DNA of 64,000 nucleotides from Chitinophaga terrae (ex Kim and Jung 2007) (GCF_900107795.1 NZ_FNRL01000001.1:457928-521927), one strand, 5' to 3'; positions 46,701-54,697 are shown, counted from the first letter of the stretch. The notes: a model not told the origin generated them from the sequence alone. Made by a program: numbers and translations.

Positions 46701-48104
46701 AGAAAGAATAGGGATATAAACAATAAGGATAATGATCTGGCTGAAAACAGCAGAATTGATCATGCCTCCCGTCGCATTGTTAACCTCCTTATCCATCGTT
46801 GGCTGATCAATATTTTTAATATTCCTGAAAGCCTTGGAATGGGTGAACCGGTGCAGGATAGCTTCTACAATGATCACCGTTCCATCCACTATCAGCCCGA
46901 AATCGATCGCCCCCAGGCTCATAAGGTTGCCGCCCACACCAAACTTATTCATCAATATCACTGCAAACAACATGGATAGCGGTATCACTGAAGCGACTAT
47001 CAATCCCGCCCTTAGGTTCCCCAAAAAGAACACCAGCACAAATACGACGATCAGCGCGCCTTCCGTAAGGTTGGTTTCTACGGTGCTGATAGCGTTGTTC
47101 ACCATTTTTGTACGGTCCAGGAACGCCTCGATCTTTACCCCCTGGGGTAATGATTGCTGGATCTGTGCAATTTTATCTTTTACTCTTTTGATAACGGCAG
47201 AAGAATTTTCTCCTTTCAGCATCATTACCACTGCTCCCGCCACTTCTCCTTTATCGTTAAAACACATGGCCCCGTAGCGGATAGCCGATCCGTACTGCAC
47301 TGTTGCCACATCGCGGATCTGTACAGGCACGCCGTTCGGCAAGGTTTTAACCACTATCTTCTGGATATCTTCCAGGCTGGTAGCTAACCCTTCGCTCCTG
47401 ATGTATAAAACGGTAGGTCCCTTTTCGATATATGCGCCGCCTGTGTTTTCATTGTTCTTTTCCAACGCCGAAAATACATCTGCTATGGTGATGTTATTTG
47501 CTTTGAGCTGGGCGGGGATAACGGCTATTTCATACTGTTTCAGTTGTCCGCCAAAACTGCTTACGTCCGCAATACCGGGCGTACCAAGCAATTGCCGCCT
47601 TACTACCCAGTCCTGCAATGTTCTCAGTTCCATTGGTCCGTATTTGCCTTCATAGCCGGGTTCGGGCCTCAGTACATACTGGTAGATCTCTCCCAACCCT
47701 GTTGTTACAGGCGCCATTTCAGGCGATCCCGCTCCTGCAGGTATTTCCTGCTGCACCTGTTGCAGGCGTTCTGCAATCTGTTGCCGCGCCCAGTAAACAT
47801 CCGTTTCATCGTTAAACACAATTGTAACCAGCGACAATCCAAATCTCGAAAAGCTCCTGATCTGTTTCAGCCCGGGAATATTGCTGCAGGCCTGTTCTAC
47901 AGGAAAAGTGATCAGCCGTTCTACGTCCGGCGCTCCCAACGATGGGGATACTGTAATTACCTGTACCTGGTTGTCTGTAATATCTGGTACGGCATCAATA
48001 GGCAAACGGGTCACTTCATAAGTTCCCCATCCGATCAATGCCAATACAAATAGCCCAATTACCAGCTTGTTCTTAATAGAAAAGCTGATGATTCTATTCA
48101 GCAT
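43746..48104 (-). CDS. CusA/CzcA heavy-metal RND pump fused to a TolC-like outer-membrane factor
   Basis: 1452 residues, about 400 more than a usual CzcA. Residues 1-1035 are a complete HME-RND pump: helix 1 near 15-30, the porter domains, and helix 4 with IDFGLIVDGTVIIVE, keeping the Asp, Asp and Glu of the metal-type proton relay. A basic stretch and a hydrophobic segment KAMLLLLLFIPGLLNAQ (about 1044-1061) then resemble a signal peptide with an A-Q cleavage site, followed by an outer-membrane efflux protein (VTLQESIDLAMKNNL to the C-terminus, two repeats). Either the protein is cut after export or the fusion spans both membranes. Metal specificity cannot be read from the sequence; Cu, Zn, Co or Ni are possible. 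Confidence 0.93.
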   Translation of the reverse strand: MLNRIISFSIKNKLVIGLFVLALIGWGTYEVTRLPIDAVPDITDNQVQVITVSPSLGAPDVERLITFPVEQACSNIPGLKQIRSFSRFGLSLVTIVFNDETDVYWARQQIAERLQQVQQEIPAGAGSPEMAPVTTGLGEIYQYVLRPEPGYEGKYGPMELRTLQDWVVRRQLLGTPGIADVSSFGGQLKQYEIAVIPAQLKANNITIADVFSALEKNNENTGGAYIEKGPTVLYIRSEGLATSLEDIQKIVVKTLPNGVPVQIRDVATVQYGSAIRYGAMCFNDKGEVAGAVVMMLKGENSSAVIKRVKDKIAQIQQSLPQGVKIEAFLDRTKMVNNAISTVETNLTEGALIVVFVLVFFLGNLRAGLIVASVIPLSMLFAVILMNKFGVGGNLMSLGAIDFGLIVDGTVIIVEAILHRFTHSKAFRNIKNIDQPTMDKEVNNATGGMINSAVFSQIIILIVYIPILSLQGIEGKMFKPMAYTVSFAIFGAFLMSVTYVPMMSALFLSKKISHKPTLADRMVVWLERRYQPVLQRVLKFPKTVMAVTLGLFAIALVILGRMGGEFIPQLEEGDFAVDTRLLTGANLHTTINATQRASAILLKQFPEIEKIVTKIGSAEIPTDPMPLEACDMMVILKKKKEWTSASSFPELSEKMTKALSVIPGISVGFQFPVQMRFNELMTGARQDVVCKIFGEDLDTLALYANKLGEVIKTVDGAINLYVETVTGMPQVVIRYDRDAIAQYGLNINDVNRVINTAFAGESTGLVYEGEKRFDMVVRLAGESRKQISDIQNLLIPTPTGMQIPLSQVAAINEIEGPNQIQRENTRRRIIVGFNVTGRDVQSIVQELQAKVQQHLKLPLGYNVVYGGSFENLTAAKQRLTIVVPVALIMIFLLLYFAFNSVKQGLLIYSAIPLSAIGGILALWIRDMPFSISAGVGFIALFGVAVLNGILLVSEFNRLRKEGWHDTPRIVVHATKTKLRAVLMTALVPSLGFIPMAVSQGAGAEVQKPLATVVIGGLIVSTLLSLFVLPLLYVMMEKKKKRLTLKPGKAMLLLLLFIPGLLNAQTPVTLQESIDLAMKNNLQVQATRLNEKYYQSLKKSNLDIDKTNIEGEYGKINSIANDNRFTISQGIQFPTVYKHQRDINNINIDISKSTTQQRELELKAAVKERFYNLLVLQRKAKLLQEADSIYAAFMEKAAVKFKVGETDLLEKTTAENQRWQIANQLALLKTDYDVQLQEFRMLLNTREPLEPVSDTVIYTLTQAPDTTALEQYPALKIYRQQITQGQLEYKLEKSRLLPGFNVGYNNMSIIGYQRVGDEEKYFSGNDRFSAVSVGVSVPIFTFGQRAKIRATNVMVQQRAKEWEAARQHTQTRLMQALQTYQRNRELLSRYESVLLNNATTIIDAANKRFQSGDTGYLEWVILVNQSLDLRSSYFNVIEQLNQSAITVEKLSGAN

Positions 48105-48177
48105 AAAATCTTCACGTTAATAAAAAAATAAAATCAATACGAAACTTTCCATACCGGGTTGCAATATGGTTATACCT

Positions 48178-48567
48178 TTATGCGATCAGCTCCTGCGGAG
48201 GTCTGAAAAGGCTGCTGATAGCCGGTTCGGGAAGGTTATGGTCTTTTAATACAGGATAGTGCAGGTTAACAGGTTCATATGTTACCGCTTTGATGTCTAC
48301 CACTTTCGCCAGCGGTACGAATACCTGTTGTAAGGAATGGCCATCGATATGTTTATAAGGCAATTGCCTGTCCATTTCCTGGTCGTTGTCCCCGTCGTCT
48401 TCTAATTGATAATGTATGCTCAGGAAATCGCCGAAACCAATATTCGGGTTCAGCGCGCGGTGATACCGGTAGTGCGACACCAATGCCGGCAACCGCAGTA
48501 ACTGGTTGAAAGCACTGTCGTGTAAAATAAAAAGAAACAATAATATGTATGCACCGCGTTTTGCCAC
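48178..48567 (-). CDS. Small His/Asp-rich protein heading the metal-efflux operon
   Basis: 129 residues from GTG 48567, chosen because a perfect -7 box ends 5 bases before it; the longer open frame upstream runs through the promoter. An N-terminal hydrophobic segment (YILLFLFILHDS) suggests export, followed by SHYRYHRALNPN and the acidic run EDDGDNDQ, then HIDGHS, all candidate metal ligands. Homologous small proteins commonly precede CusA-type pumps in this phylum, with unknown role (metal chaperone or sensor). It ends 73 bases before the pump gene. Confidence 0.65.
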   Translation of the reverse strand: MAKRGAYILLFLFILHDSAFNQLLRLPALVSHYRYHRALNPNIGFGDFLSIHYQLEDDGDNDQEMDRQLPYKHIDGHSLQQVFVPLAKVVDIKAVTYEPVNLHYPVLKDHNLPEPAISSLFRPPQELIA

Positions 48568-48571
48568 GGGG

Positions 48572-48579
48572 CAAATATA
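48572..48579 (-). promoter_or_regulatory. -7 box of the metal-efflux operon
   Basis: Read on the minus strand it is TATATTTG, an exact TAnnTTTG. The GTG start follows after four bases (CCCC), which predicts a leaderless or nearly leaderless message. Confidence 0.55.
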
Positions 48580-48625
48580 TAACAAAAAAAGCGGCGCTTC
48601 TGCATATTTTATAAGCCGCAGGCAC

Positions 48626-49291
48626 TCAGCTTTTCGCCGCAGCCTTCTGAATATCGGCAACTTCCAGCACCCGTTCAGGGTATCCGTGCAAGGTAACGTT
48701 GATCATGGCTTTTCCCAGTTCCGGCAACCGGACCACGTAACCGGGCGCCAACTGCCTGGCGATAGGATACAGCCAGCTGATCAACTTATAAAAACCGTGG
48801 GTATGCTTCATGCCGTCCCCCGGTTTGATAAAGGCCGGCCTGAACATATATGCCGCCTTAAAAGGCATTTTCAACAGGGCATTCTCTGTTCTTCCTTTTA
48901 CCCTTGCCCACATCTGCTTCCCTTTTTCTGTACTATCTGTTCCTGCGCCCGAAACATAACAGAAGGTCATTTCAGGGTTCAGCACCACGAGGGTTTTAGC
49001 CACTTCCATAGTCAGGTCGTAGGTCAGCTTTGTATAGGCGGCTTCTTTCAGGCCTATGGATGAAACGCCCAAACAGAAATAACAGGCGTTGTAATCATGC
49101 AGCCTGGCGGCTATGGGCAGCATATCCAGGAAGTTTTTGTGGATAATCTCCTTCAGTTTTGGATGCTTCACTCCGCAGGGCCGGCGATTGATCACCAAAA
49201 CTTCTTTAACATCCGGGTGTTTTAAACACTCGTGCAACACGCCTTCTCCAACCATCCCTGTACTTCCTGTTATAATTGCTCTGATCTCCAT
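48626..49291 (-). CDS. NAD(P)-binding Rossmann protein (atypical SDR)
   Basis: 221 residues. Starts with the dinucleotide motif ITGSTGMVGEGVLHE and has the YVSGAGTDS element of atypical SDRs, with CLGVSS at about 73. The length and the pattern resemble the HTATIP2/YbbF-like 'oxidoreductase' branch. Cytoplasmic, substrate unknown. It stands alone between the metal operon and the pirin gene. Confidence 0.85.
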   Translation of the reverse strand: MEIRAIITGSTGMVGEGVLHECLKHPDVKEVLVINRRPCGVKHPKLKEIIHKNFLDMLPIAARLHDYNACYFCLGVSSIGLKEAAYTKLTYDLTMEVAKTLVVLNPEMTFCYVSGAGTDSTEKGKQMWARVKGRTENALLKMPFKAAYMFRPAFIKPGDGMKHTHGFYKLISWLYPIARQLAPGYVVRLPELGKAMINVTLHGYPERVLEVADIQKAAAKS

Positions 49292-49415
49292 AGGAAAGAA
49301 AAAATTTAGTTAAGTCGAAAGCAAATAATCGTGCCAATCGCTCCCTTACCTGCCAGGCTATACGCAGCGTGTTCTTACTGCTGTGGCTGCCTTCAGATGT
49401 TACCTGTATTTTAAA

Positions 49416-49423
49416 TACCTTTG
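49416..49423 (+). promoter_or_regulatory. -7 box for the pirin gene
   Basis: TACCTTTG matches TAnnTTTG exactly and lies 22 bases before ATG 49445. An in-frame TTG at 49421 is part of this box and so not a start. Confidence 0.6.
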
Positions 49424-49444
49424 AACCTAAATTTAAAACAGAAT

Positions 49445-50158
49445 ATGAAAATTCAGCTTTTTCCTGCAAACGACAGAGGGGTCAAAGATATCGGCTGGCT
49501 AAAAAGCAACTTCTTCTTTAGCTTCAACGATTACGGCAATCCTATGCGCAGCGCCTTCGGTACCATCCAGGCATTCAACGACGACTACGTAGAAGCAGGC
49601 AAAGGCTTCGGAATTCACCCGCATGTGAATATGGAGATCATTTCCATCCTCCTGCAGGGAACCATGAACCATAAAGATACCATGGGATACAGTACCGAGA
49701 TCACCGCCCCTGCCGTTCAGATCATGAGCGCAGGAAGTGGGCTCCGGCACGAAGAATATAATATTGGCAACGATGAAGTGAATTTCCTGCAGATATGGAT
49801 CTCTCCCAAGTTGCAGAACATTGCTCCGCGTTACCAGCAAAGAAGTTTTCCTAAAGAAAAAAGAATTAATAAACTGGTAACAGTGGTATCCAACGAAGAA
49901 GGATTGCAACATTGCTGGATCAATCAAAACACGAAAATTTCGCTGGGTTATTACGAACAACCGGAAAGCCTTACCTATACTTTCCAGCCTCAAAATAAAT
50001 GTTTATTCATTTTCTTAATTTCCGGCAGTTTAAGGGTGCAGGATCAGGGACTGCAACCCCGCGATGCCATCGGGATCTGGGAAACAGGAGAAGTGTCATT
50101 GAAATGCGCCGATAAAACAGAATTTGTCATTATCGAAACGCCTATCAACCAGAAATAA
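49445..50158 (+). CDS. Pirin family protein
   Basis: 237 residues from ATG 49445. Two cupin halves. The metal-binding first half is intact: GFGIHPHVNMEIISILLQG with His-x-His, then GSGLRHEEYN and the Glu that complete the Fe site; the second cupin (CLFIFLISGSLRVQDQGL) lacks a metal site, as usual. Pirins are quercetinase-like or redox-responsive proteins. No partner gene nearby. Confidence 0.93.
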   Translation: MKIQLFPANDRGVKDIGWLKSNFFFSFNDYGNPMRSAFGTIQAFNDDYVEAGKGFGIHPHVNMEIISILLQGTMNHKDTMGYSTEITAPAVQIMSAGSGLRHEEYNIGNDEVNFLQIWISPKLQNIAPRYQQRSFPKEKRINKLVTVVSNEEGLQHCWINQNTKISLGYYEQPESLTYTFQPQNKCLFIFLISGSLRVQDQGLQPRDAIGIWETGEVSLKCADKTEFVIIETPINQK

Positions 50159-50236
50159 ATAATTATTTACAGGTAGTTTTTATTCCGGAGAGAATCAGTA
50201 AATTTATTAGACCTCGTAACGGATAATTGCCTGTAT

Positions 50237-51751
50237 ATGCTTAACGCCCAACACCAGCATTACCTAGGTTTCGATGTTCTCTTTAATCTGGCCGCTATTG
50301 GTATCATAGTTACAGATGATAATGACAACATCCTGATGATTAATCCATTCTTACTTTCGCAGTCAGGATATGCGGAAGAAGAAATTACAGACCAGCCTAT
50401 TCACCAACTGGTGTTGTGCGAGGGCAGTGAAAAATTTATCAGGCGAAAAGACGGCAGCCGGTTTCCGGCCGAAGTAACCGTTACTCCCCACGCAACCCCT
50501 GAAGGTCCGCTGCATATCATTCATGTTACTGATATCTCCGACAAAAAATCCATAGAACAAACGCTGAAGGACCTGCAACAGCAGAAAACACAACTGGCCC
50601 TGAAAGAAAAGGCGTTGCAGGATGTGAACAGCGTGTTCAATAATCTTTGGAGCAATGCCGGCGCCATGATCATTGTTACCAATGAAGAAGGCTATATCAA
50701 ATGGTTTAACCCCGCCGCCGAAAGGATACTGGGTTATAAAGCCAGTGAAGTGGTTGATTTCTGTACGCCCATGATCCTGCACGACAAAGAAGAAATAGCG
50801 CTCAGGGCTGCGGAGTTCTCCAAACAACTGAACCAGGAGATCCCCGCCGGCCTGGAAACCCTGCTGATCAAAGCCCGGCTGAACCTGCGGAACGAATACG
50901 AGTGGCAGTACGTAAAAAAAGACGGTACCACGCTCCCCGTTTCCCTGGCCGTATCCGCCCTGCGCAACGGGAGCGAGATCAATGGGTACATGGGCATAGC
51001 CATTGACCTGACCCCGATCAAACAGGCGGAATCAGAACTGCGGGTAGCCCTGGAAAAAGAACGGGACCTCAATGAACTGAAATCCCGCTTCGTATCCCTG
51101 GCCTCGCACGAATTCCGTACGCCGCTCAGCGCCATTCTTTCTTCCATCTATCTTGTTTCTAAATATGAAGATCCTGCAGATGTTGCCAAACGTACCAAAC
51201 ATATTCAACGTATCATTTCTTCCGTTAACTCGCTGACCGATATCCTTAACGACTTCCTCTCCGTTGGCAAGATCGAAGAAGGAAAGATACAGGTGCACAT
51301 TACCGAATTTGACCCCGGGCGGCATATTGGCAACATCCTGCATGAAATGGAAGGACTTAAAAAATCGCATCAACAAATTTATTACGCCCATCACGGGCCT
51401 CCGTTAGCCGTACTCGATCCGACACTATTGAAACATATTGTTATGAACCTCGTCTCAAATGCCATTAAGTTTTCGCCCGACAATGCCATTATCTCCGTTC
51501 GCAGCTCCAGTACGGATAACTTCTTCCAGCTATCAGTCAAAGATAAAGGGATAGGCATCTCGGTCGCCGACCGCCAACATCTTTTCGAAAGGTTCTTTCG
51601 GAGCGAACAGGTCGCCAATATCCAGGGCACAGGCCTTGGACTTCACATAGTAGCCAAGTACACAGAATTAATGAATGGACACATCACCTGCAACAGCGCC
51701 CTTGACCAGGGCACAGAATTCCTCATCACCATCCCCTTCCCTAAAAACTAG
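50237..51751 (+). CDS. PAS-domain sensor histidine kinase
   Basis: 504 residues, no membrane helix, so cytoplasmic. Two PAS domains (about 15-110, 'NLAAIGIIVTDDNDNILMIN', and about 140-270, with ERILGYKASEVV), each ending in the usual linker; HisKA with SLASHEFRTPLSAIL (His291), HATPase with NLVSNAIKFSP, DKGIGI and GTGLGLHI. Partner response regulator starts 5 bases after the stop. A soluble PAS sensor implies an internal cue such as redox state or a gas; no haem or flavin ligand is recognisable. Confidence 0.93.
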   Translation: MLNAQHQHYLGFDVLFNLAAIGIIVTDDNDNILMINPFLLSQSGYAEEEITDQPIHQLVLCEGSEKFIRRKDGSRFPAEVTVTPHATPEGPLHIIHVTDISDKKSIEQTLKDLQQQKTQLALKEKALQDVNSVFNNLWSNAGAMIIVTNEEGYIKWFNPAAERILGYKASEVVDFCTPMILHDKEEIALRAAEFSKQLNQEIPAGLETLLIKARLNLRNEYEWQYVKKDGTTLPVSLAVSALRNGSEINGYMGIAIDLTPIKQAESELRVALEKERDLNELKSRFVSLASHEFRTPLSAILSSIYLVSKYEDPADVAKRTKHIQRIISSVNSLTDILNDFLSVGKIEEGKIQVHITEFDPGRHIGNILHEMEGLKKSHQQIYYAHHGPPLAVLDPTLLKHIVMNLVSNAIKFSPDNAIISVRSSSTDNFFQLSVKDKGIGISVADRQHLFERFFRSEQVANIQGTGLGLHIVAKYTELMNGHITCNSALDQGTEFLITIPFPKN

Positions 51752-51756
51752 TTTCC

Positions 51757-52815
51757 ATGCAGAAGATATTATTAATCGAGGACAACCAGCTCATTTGTGA
51801 AAATGTTGCCGAGATCCTGGAACTTGCCAACTACCAGGTCATTACCGCCGCAAACGGCAAAGAAGGAGTGGCAAAAGCCCTGGAACACCAGCCCGACCTC
51901 ATTGTATGCGACATCATGATGCCCGTACTGGATGGGTACGGCGTATTGCATATGCTCCACAAGAACCAGGCTTTGCAAACCACGCCTTTCATCTTTCTCA
52001 CCGCCAGATCTGAAAGAACGGATATGCGTAAAGGAATGGAAATGGGAGCAGACGATTATATCACCAAACCGTTCGACGGCTCAGAATTGCTGAATGCCAT
52101 TGAAAGCCGGCTAAAACGGTGCGCCGAGATCCGTAAGGACTCCGTGTCGGGCCTGCAGGGGCTCAATATACTGCTGGCTGCCGGGAAAGGAGGGCAACAG
52201 CTCGATCTCCTGAAAGAAGACAGGAATATCCATCTCTTCAAAAAGAAACAGGCTATTTACAACGAAGGCGGCAGACCCGAATACTTGTTCTACCTGCTGG
52301 AGGGTAAAGTAAAAACCTACAAACGCAACGATGAAGGTAAGGAACTGATAATCGGGTTGTATAATAAGGGCGATTTCTTTGGTTACAACGCCCTGCTGGA
52401 AGGCGGCAGCTACCAGGACTATGCAGAGGCGATGGAAGACTCCAGGATCGCTATGATCCCGCAGCAGGATTTCGAGCAGCTGATAGGCAGCAATCCCGAA
52501 GTCATGGGCCGTTTTATCAAGTTATTATGTAAAGAGATGGCGGAGAAAGAACAACAGCTGATCAGCCTTGCCTACAGCTCACTGAGGAAAAAAGTGGCGG
52601 AAGCCCTGTTATTGCTGGAAAGAAAGTATAACGCTTCCGGAAATAAGAACTTCACCATAGATATCAGCCGCGAGAACCTGGCTGCAGTGGCCGGCGTAGC
52701 AAAAGAGTCGCTGATCCGGACATTGGGAGATTTCCGGGACGAACAGCTCATCACGTTAAAAGAAGGACAGATCGCCTCCCTGGCAGTAAAAAAATTAGCG
52801 GGAATGATCAATTAG
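51757..52815 (+). CDS. Response regulator fused to CRP/FNR-type sensor and DNA-binding domains
   Basis: 352 residues. Receiver at 1-125 with phosphoacceptor Asp52 in VCDIMMP and Lys in YITKPFDG; a cyclic-nucleotide-binding fold at about 155-270 (YNEGGRPEYLFYLLEGKVKT, LYNKGDFFGYNALL); and a CRP-type winged helix at about 285-350 (ENLAAVAGVAKESLIRTLGD). Combining two input domains lets phosphorylation and a ligand act together. The Arg/Glu pocket that would bind cAMP is not evident. The two converging genes downstream overlap its stop by 4 bases. Confidence 0.92.
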   Translation: MQKILLIEDNQLICENVAEILELANYQVITAANGKEGVAKALEHQPDLIVCDIMMPVLDGYGVLHMLHKNQALQTTPFIFLTARSERTDMRKGMEMGADDYITKPFDGSELLNAIESRLKRCAEIRKDSVSGLQGLNILLAAGKGGQQLDLLKEDRNIHLFKKKQAIYNEGGRPEYLFYLLEGKVKTYKRNDEGKELIIGLYNKGDFFGYNALLEGGSYQDYAEAMEDSRIAMIPQQDFEQLIGSNPEVMGRFIKLLCKEMAEKEQQLISLAYSSLRKKVAEALLLLERKYNASGNKNFTIDISRENLAAVAGVAKESLIRTLGDFRDEQLITLKEGQIASLAVKKLAGMIN

Positions 52816-53195
52816 CTGTTGATGCTAAGGAATTTCAGGAAAGAAGTTTTCAGGTTTTCATAGTCCATTACCATCTTCGTTACATCCTCTTTCAGGGAAG
52901 AATGATCGTGTGGCGATGGGCCGTGAGCATTATTCTCCAGCCAGGCCAGTTGTTCCTTTATCTCATGCCGCAACAGTACAATAGCTTCTTCCCGGCTCAG
53001 CATCTTTAACTGGAAAGCTTCCGCTTCTTCAATGAAACCCCGGTCGGCCGAGTTATTCACAGCATCCGCCAATTGACGTATCAATTGTGCATTATCTGTT
53101 CTTAACGCCTGCAATATCTTCAGCCACGTAGCACAGGCAAGCGCCTGGTCTTCGCTGATCAAATTATTGCGCCCGCCCGAAAATAGGTTGTTCAT
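52812..53195 (-). CDS. Hypothetical helical protein, 127 aa
   Basis: No family recognised. Predicted all-helical and soluble, with regions such as LRHEIKEQLAWLENN and PHDHSSLKEDVTKMVMDYENL. It starts 4 bases after the upstream protein's stop, making a two-gene unit that points toward the response-regulator gene (4-base overlap of the two stops). Possible partner or modulator of the PAS kinase system; only the position suggests this. Confidence 0.65.
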   Translation of the reverse strand: MNNLFSGGRNNLISEDQALACATWLKILQALRTDNAQLIRQLADAVNNSADRGFIEEAEAFQLKMLSREEAIVLLRHEIKEQLAWLENNAHGPSPHDHSSLKEDVTKMVMDYENLKTSFLKFLSINS

Positions 53196-53199
53196 AAAT

Positions 53200-53856
53200 C
53201 TAGTTGTAATAGGTTTGCAACGTATGCAGCATCTTCGCCTCTTCCCAATTTCTCAGCAGCAAACAAACCCTTTGTTGAGTGCTGTATAAATGTTTGACTT
53301 CTTCCAATAATGCTCCAAGCTGCTCATTGCCTATGGCATTGGGAACCTGCGACAGGTAATCGTCCAGTATATTTACCATATTCCGGGTCTGCGCTACGCA
53401 CTCTTTCAACAGTCTGTGCACTTTCATGATATGATCGTACTGTTGGGTGATATAGTCCGCATCCTCTTTCTGCTGTTTTAACAACGGCGCCAACTCATCT
53501 TTCAGATTCCGCAATACAACGTTATTGCATACAGTAAGCTCCTGGTAATAATGAACGATCAGGTCAGACACATCATTGGGGTTCTGCTGGATCAGTGAAT
53601 AGAAGCCTTCCATCCTGGACAATATCTTTGCCGCCTGGGGCATGGCCTGGTCTTCAATACAACTGTGCAGTACCGTTGCGTAGCTCATATGAAAGTCTAA
53701 CGACGGTATTTTCATATCCAGCAACGGTCTGATCCTGGCTTGTTTGCTATACTGTTTGTATATAAACCCGCCGTACTTCTTCAATTGCCTGATTGGAAAG
53801 AAAAGGAACCCTTCGCAGAATTTTTTTTGCCTCGATGTGATACTATTTTGAAACAT
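53200..53856 (-). CDS. Hypothetical helical protein, 218 aa
   Basis: No family recognised. The N-terminal 45 residues are basic (QKKFCEGFLFF, QLKKYGGFIYKQYSKQ) and then a long helical body with several His (FHMSYATVLHSCIEDQ, DLIVHYYQELT, HIMKVHRLLKECVAQ). The spread of His and acidic residues in a helical bundle recalls hemerythrin-like or ferritin-like folds, but I cannot align the exact metal motif, so this stays a guess. It precedes the 127-residue gene by 4 bases. Confidence 0.7.
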   Translation of the reverse strand: MFQNSITSRQKKFCEGFLFFPIRQLKKYGGFIYKQYSKQARIRPLLDMKIPSLDFHMSYATVLHSCIEDQAMPQAAKILSRMEGFYSLIQQNPNDVSDLIVHYYQELTVCNNVVLRNLKDELAPLLKQQKEDADYITQQYDHIMKVHRLLKECVAQTRNMVNILDDYLSQVPNAIGNEQLGALLEEVKHLYSTQQRVCLLLRNWEEAKMLHTLQTYYN

Positions 53857-53882
53857 GTCATTCCATTTTGAGAGATAAGAAT

Positions 53883-53913
53883 AGGTATCACCGCTGTCCG
53901 GACGGTGATACCT
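53883..53913. repeat. Perfect 11-bp inverted repeat
   Basis: AGGTATCACCG (53883-53893) and CGGTGATACCT (53903-53913) with a 9-base loop that contains the palindrome TCCGGA. Lies in the divergent gap, 26 bases upstream of the 218-residue gene. Confidence 0.8.
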
Positions 53914-53922
53914 CCAAACCGC

Positions 53923-53980
53923 ACCTGTTCATTGAGTCTTGCCCCAGCTATCACTGTTGCGCAACAAAATTAGAACAGGT
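53923..53980. promoter_or_regulatory. Palindrome-rich element (candidate operator)
   Basis: ACCTGTTC (53923-53930) and GAACAGGT (53973-53980) are perfect inverted copies. Within them TGTTGCGCAACA (53955-53966) is a 12-bp perfect palindrome, a good dimer-binding site. Placed in the divergent gap before HPP and the two helical proteins. Confidence 0.6.
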
Positions 53981-54028
53981 TATATCTTCCATCAATGACA
54001 ATCATTATACCAACCCATGATCCTCGTC

Positions 54029-54064
54029 ACCGGGGTTGATGACGGCGGTCACCGCCTCCCCGGT
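54029..54064. repeat. Nested GC-rich hairpin
   Basis: ACCGGGG (54029-54035) pairs with CCCCGGT (54058-54064) and encloses GGCGG(54044-54048)-TCA-CCGCC(54052-54056). Located 50-85 bases upstream of the HPP -7 box. Confidence 0.7.
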
Positions 54065-54114
54065 TAGAAACAAGATAATCAGGGTGTTAGCTTTTATTTT
54101 AAGGCAGGATGGCT

Positions 54115-54122
54115 TAATTTTG
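54115..54122 (+). promoter_or_regulatory. -7 box for the HPP gene
   Basis: TAATTTTG matches TAnnTTTG exactly, 11 bases before the HPP ATG at 54134, giving a very short leader. Confidence 0.55.
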
Positions 54123-54133
54123 CGCCGCTAAAT

Positions 54134-54697
54134 ATGAAACATAAGATCAGGCGTGGTATCCGTGTAGCCAGGTACGTAGTATACCGCGAAACATTGGTAG
54201 ACAAACAAAATATATTCTGGTCCTTTATTGGAGCCTTTATAGGTATTGCAGCAGTTGGTTTGTTAAGTCATTATTACCTGCCGGCAAAGGATAATCTTTT
54301 CCTTATAGGCTCTTTCGGCGCATCGGCCGTATTGATCTACGGGCATACGCAAAGCCCGCTGGCCCAGCCCCGCAACCTGGCAGGAGGGCATATCATCAGC
54401 GCCATTATCGGCGTAACGGTACGTTATTTATTGCCATGGCCTGAATGGGAATGGCTGGCCTGTTCGCTGGCAGTAGCTTTATCGCTGATCGCTATGCAGA
54501 TCACCAAAACCGTGCATCCCCCCGGCGGGGCCACTGCATTGCTGGCCATAGCCGGATCGCCCGCCATCCGTAAACTGGGGTTCTGGTATGTACTTTCCCC
54601 TGTTGCCAGCGGCGTGGCTATCCTGTTGCTGGTAGCGGTTATTGTTAATAACCTGACGTCTATACGCCAGTACCCGGATAAGGGCAAATGGTGGTAA
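54134..54697 (+). CDS. HPP family integral membrane protein
   Basis: 187 residues, four or five hydrophobic helices, the family length. Signature HPP motif at about 135-138 in KTVHPPGGATALLAI, plus SFGASAVLIYGHTQSPLAQPRN, both diagnostic. Some members of this family (plants, cyanobacteria) transport nitrite, which would fit the nitrate genes at the other end of the window, but they are not linked here. Its stop abuts that of the converging glycosyltransferase. Confidence 0.88.
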   Translation: MKHKIRRGIRVARYVVYRETLVDKQNIFWSFIGAFIGIAAVGLLSHYYLPAKDNLFLIGSFGASAVLIYGHTQSPLAQPRNLAGGHIISAIIGVTVRYLLPWPEWEWLACSLAVALSLIAMQITKTVHPPGGATALLAIAGSPAIRKLGFWYVLSPVASGVAILLLVAVIVNNLTSIRQYPDKGKWW

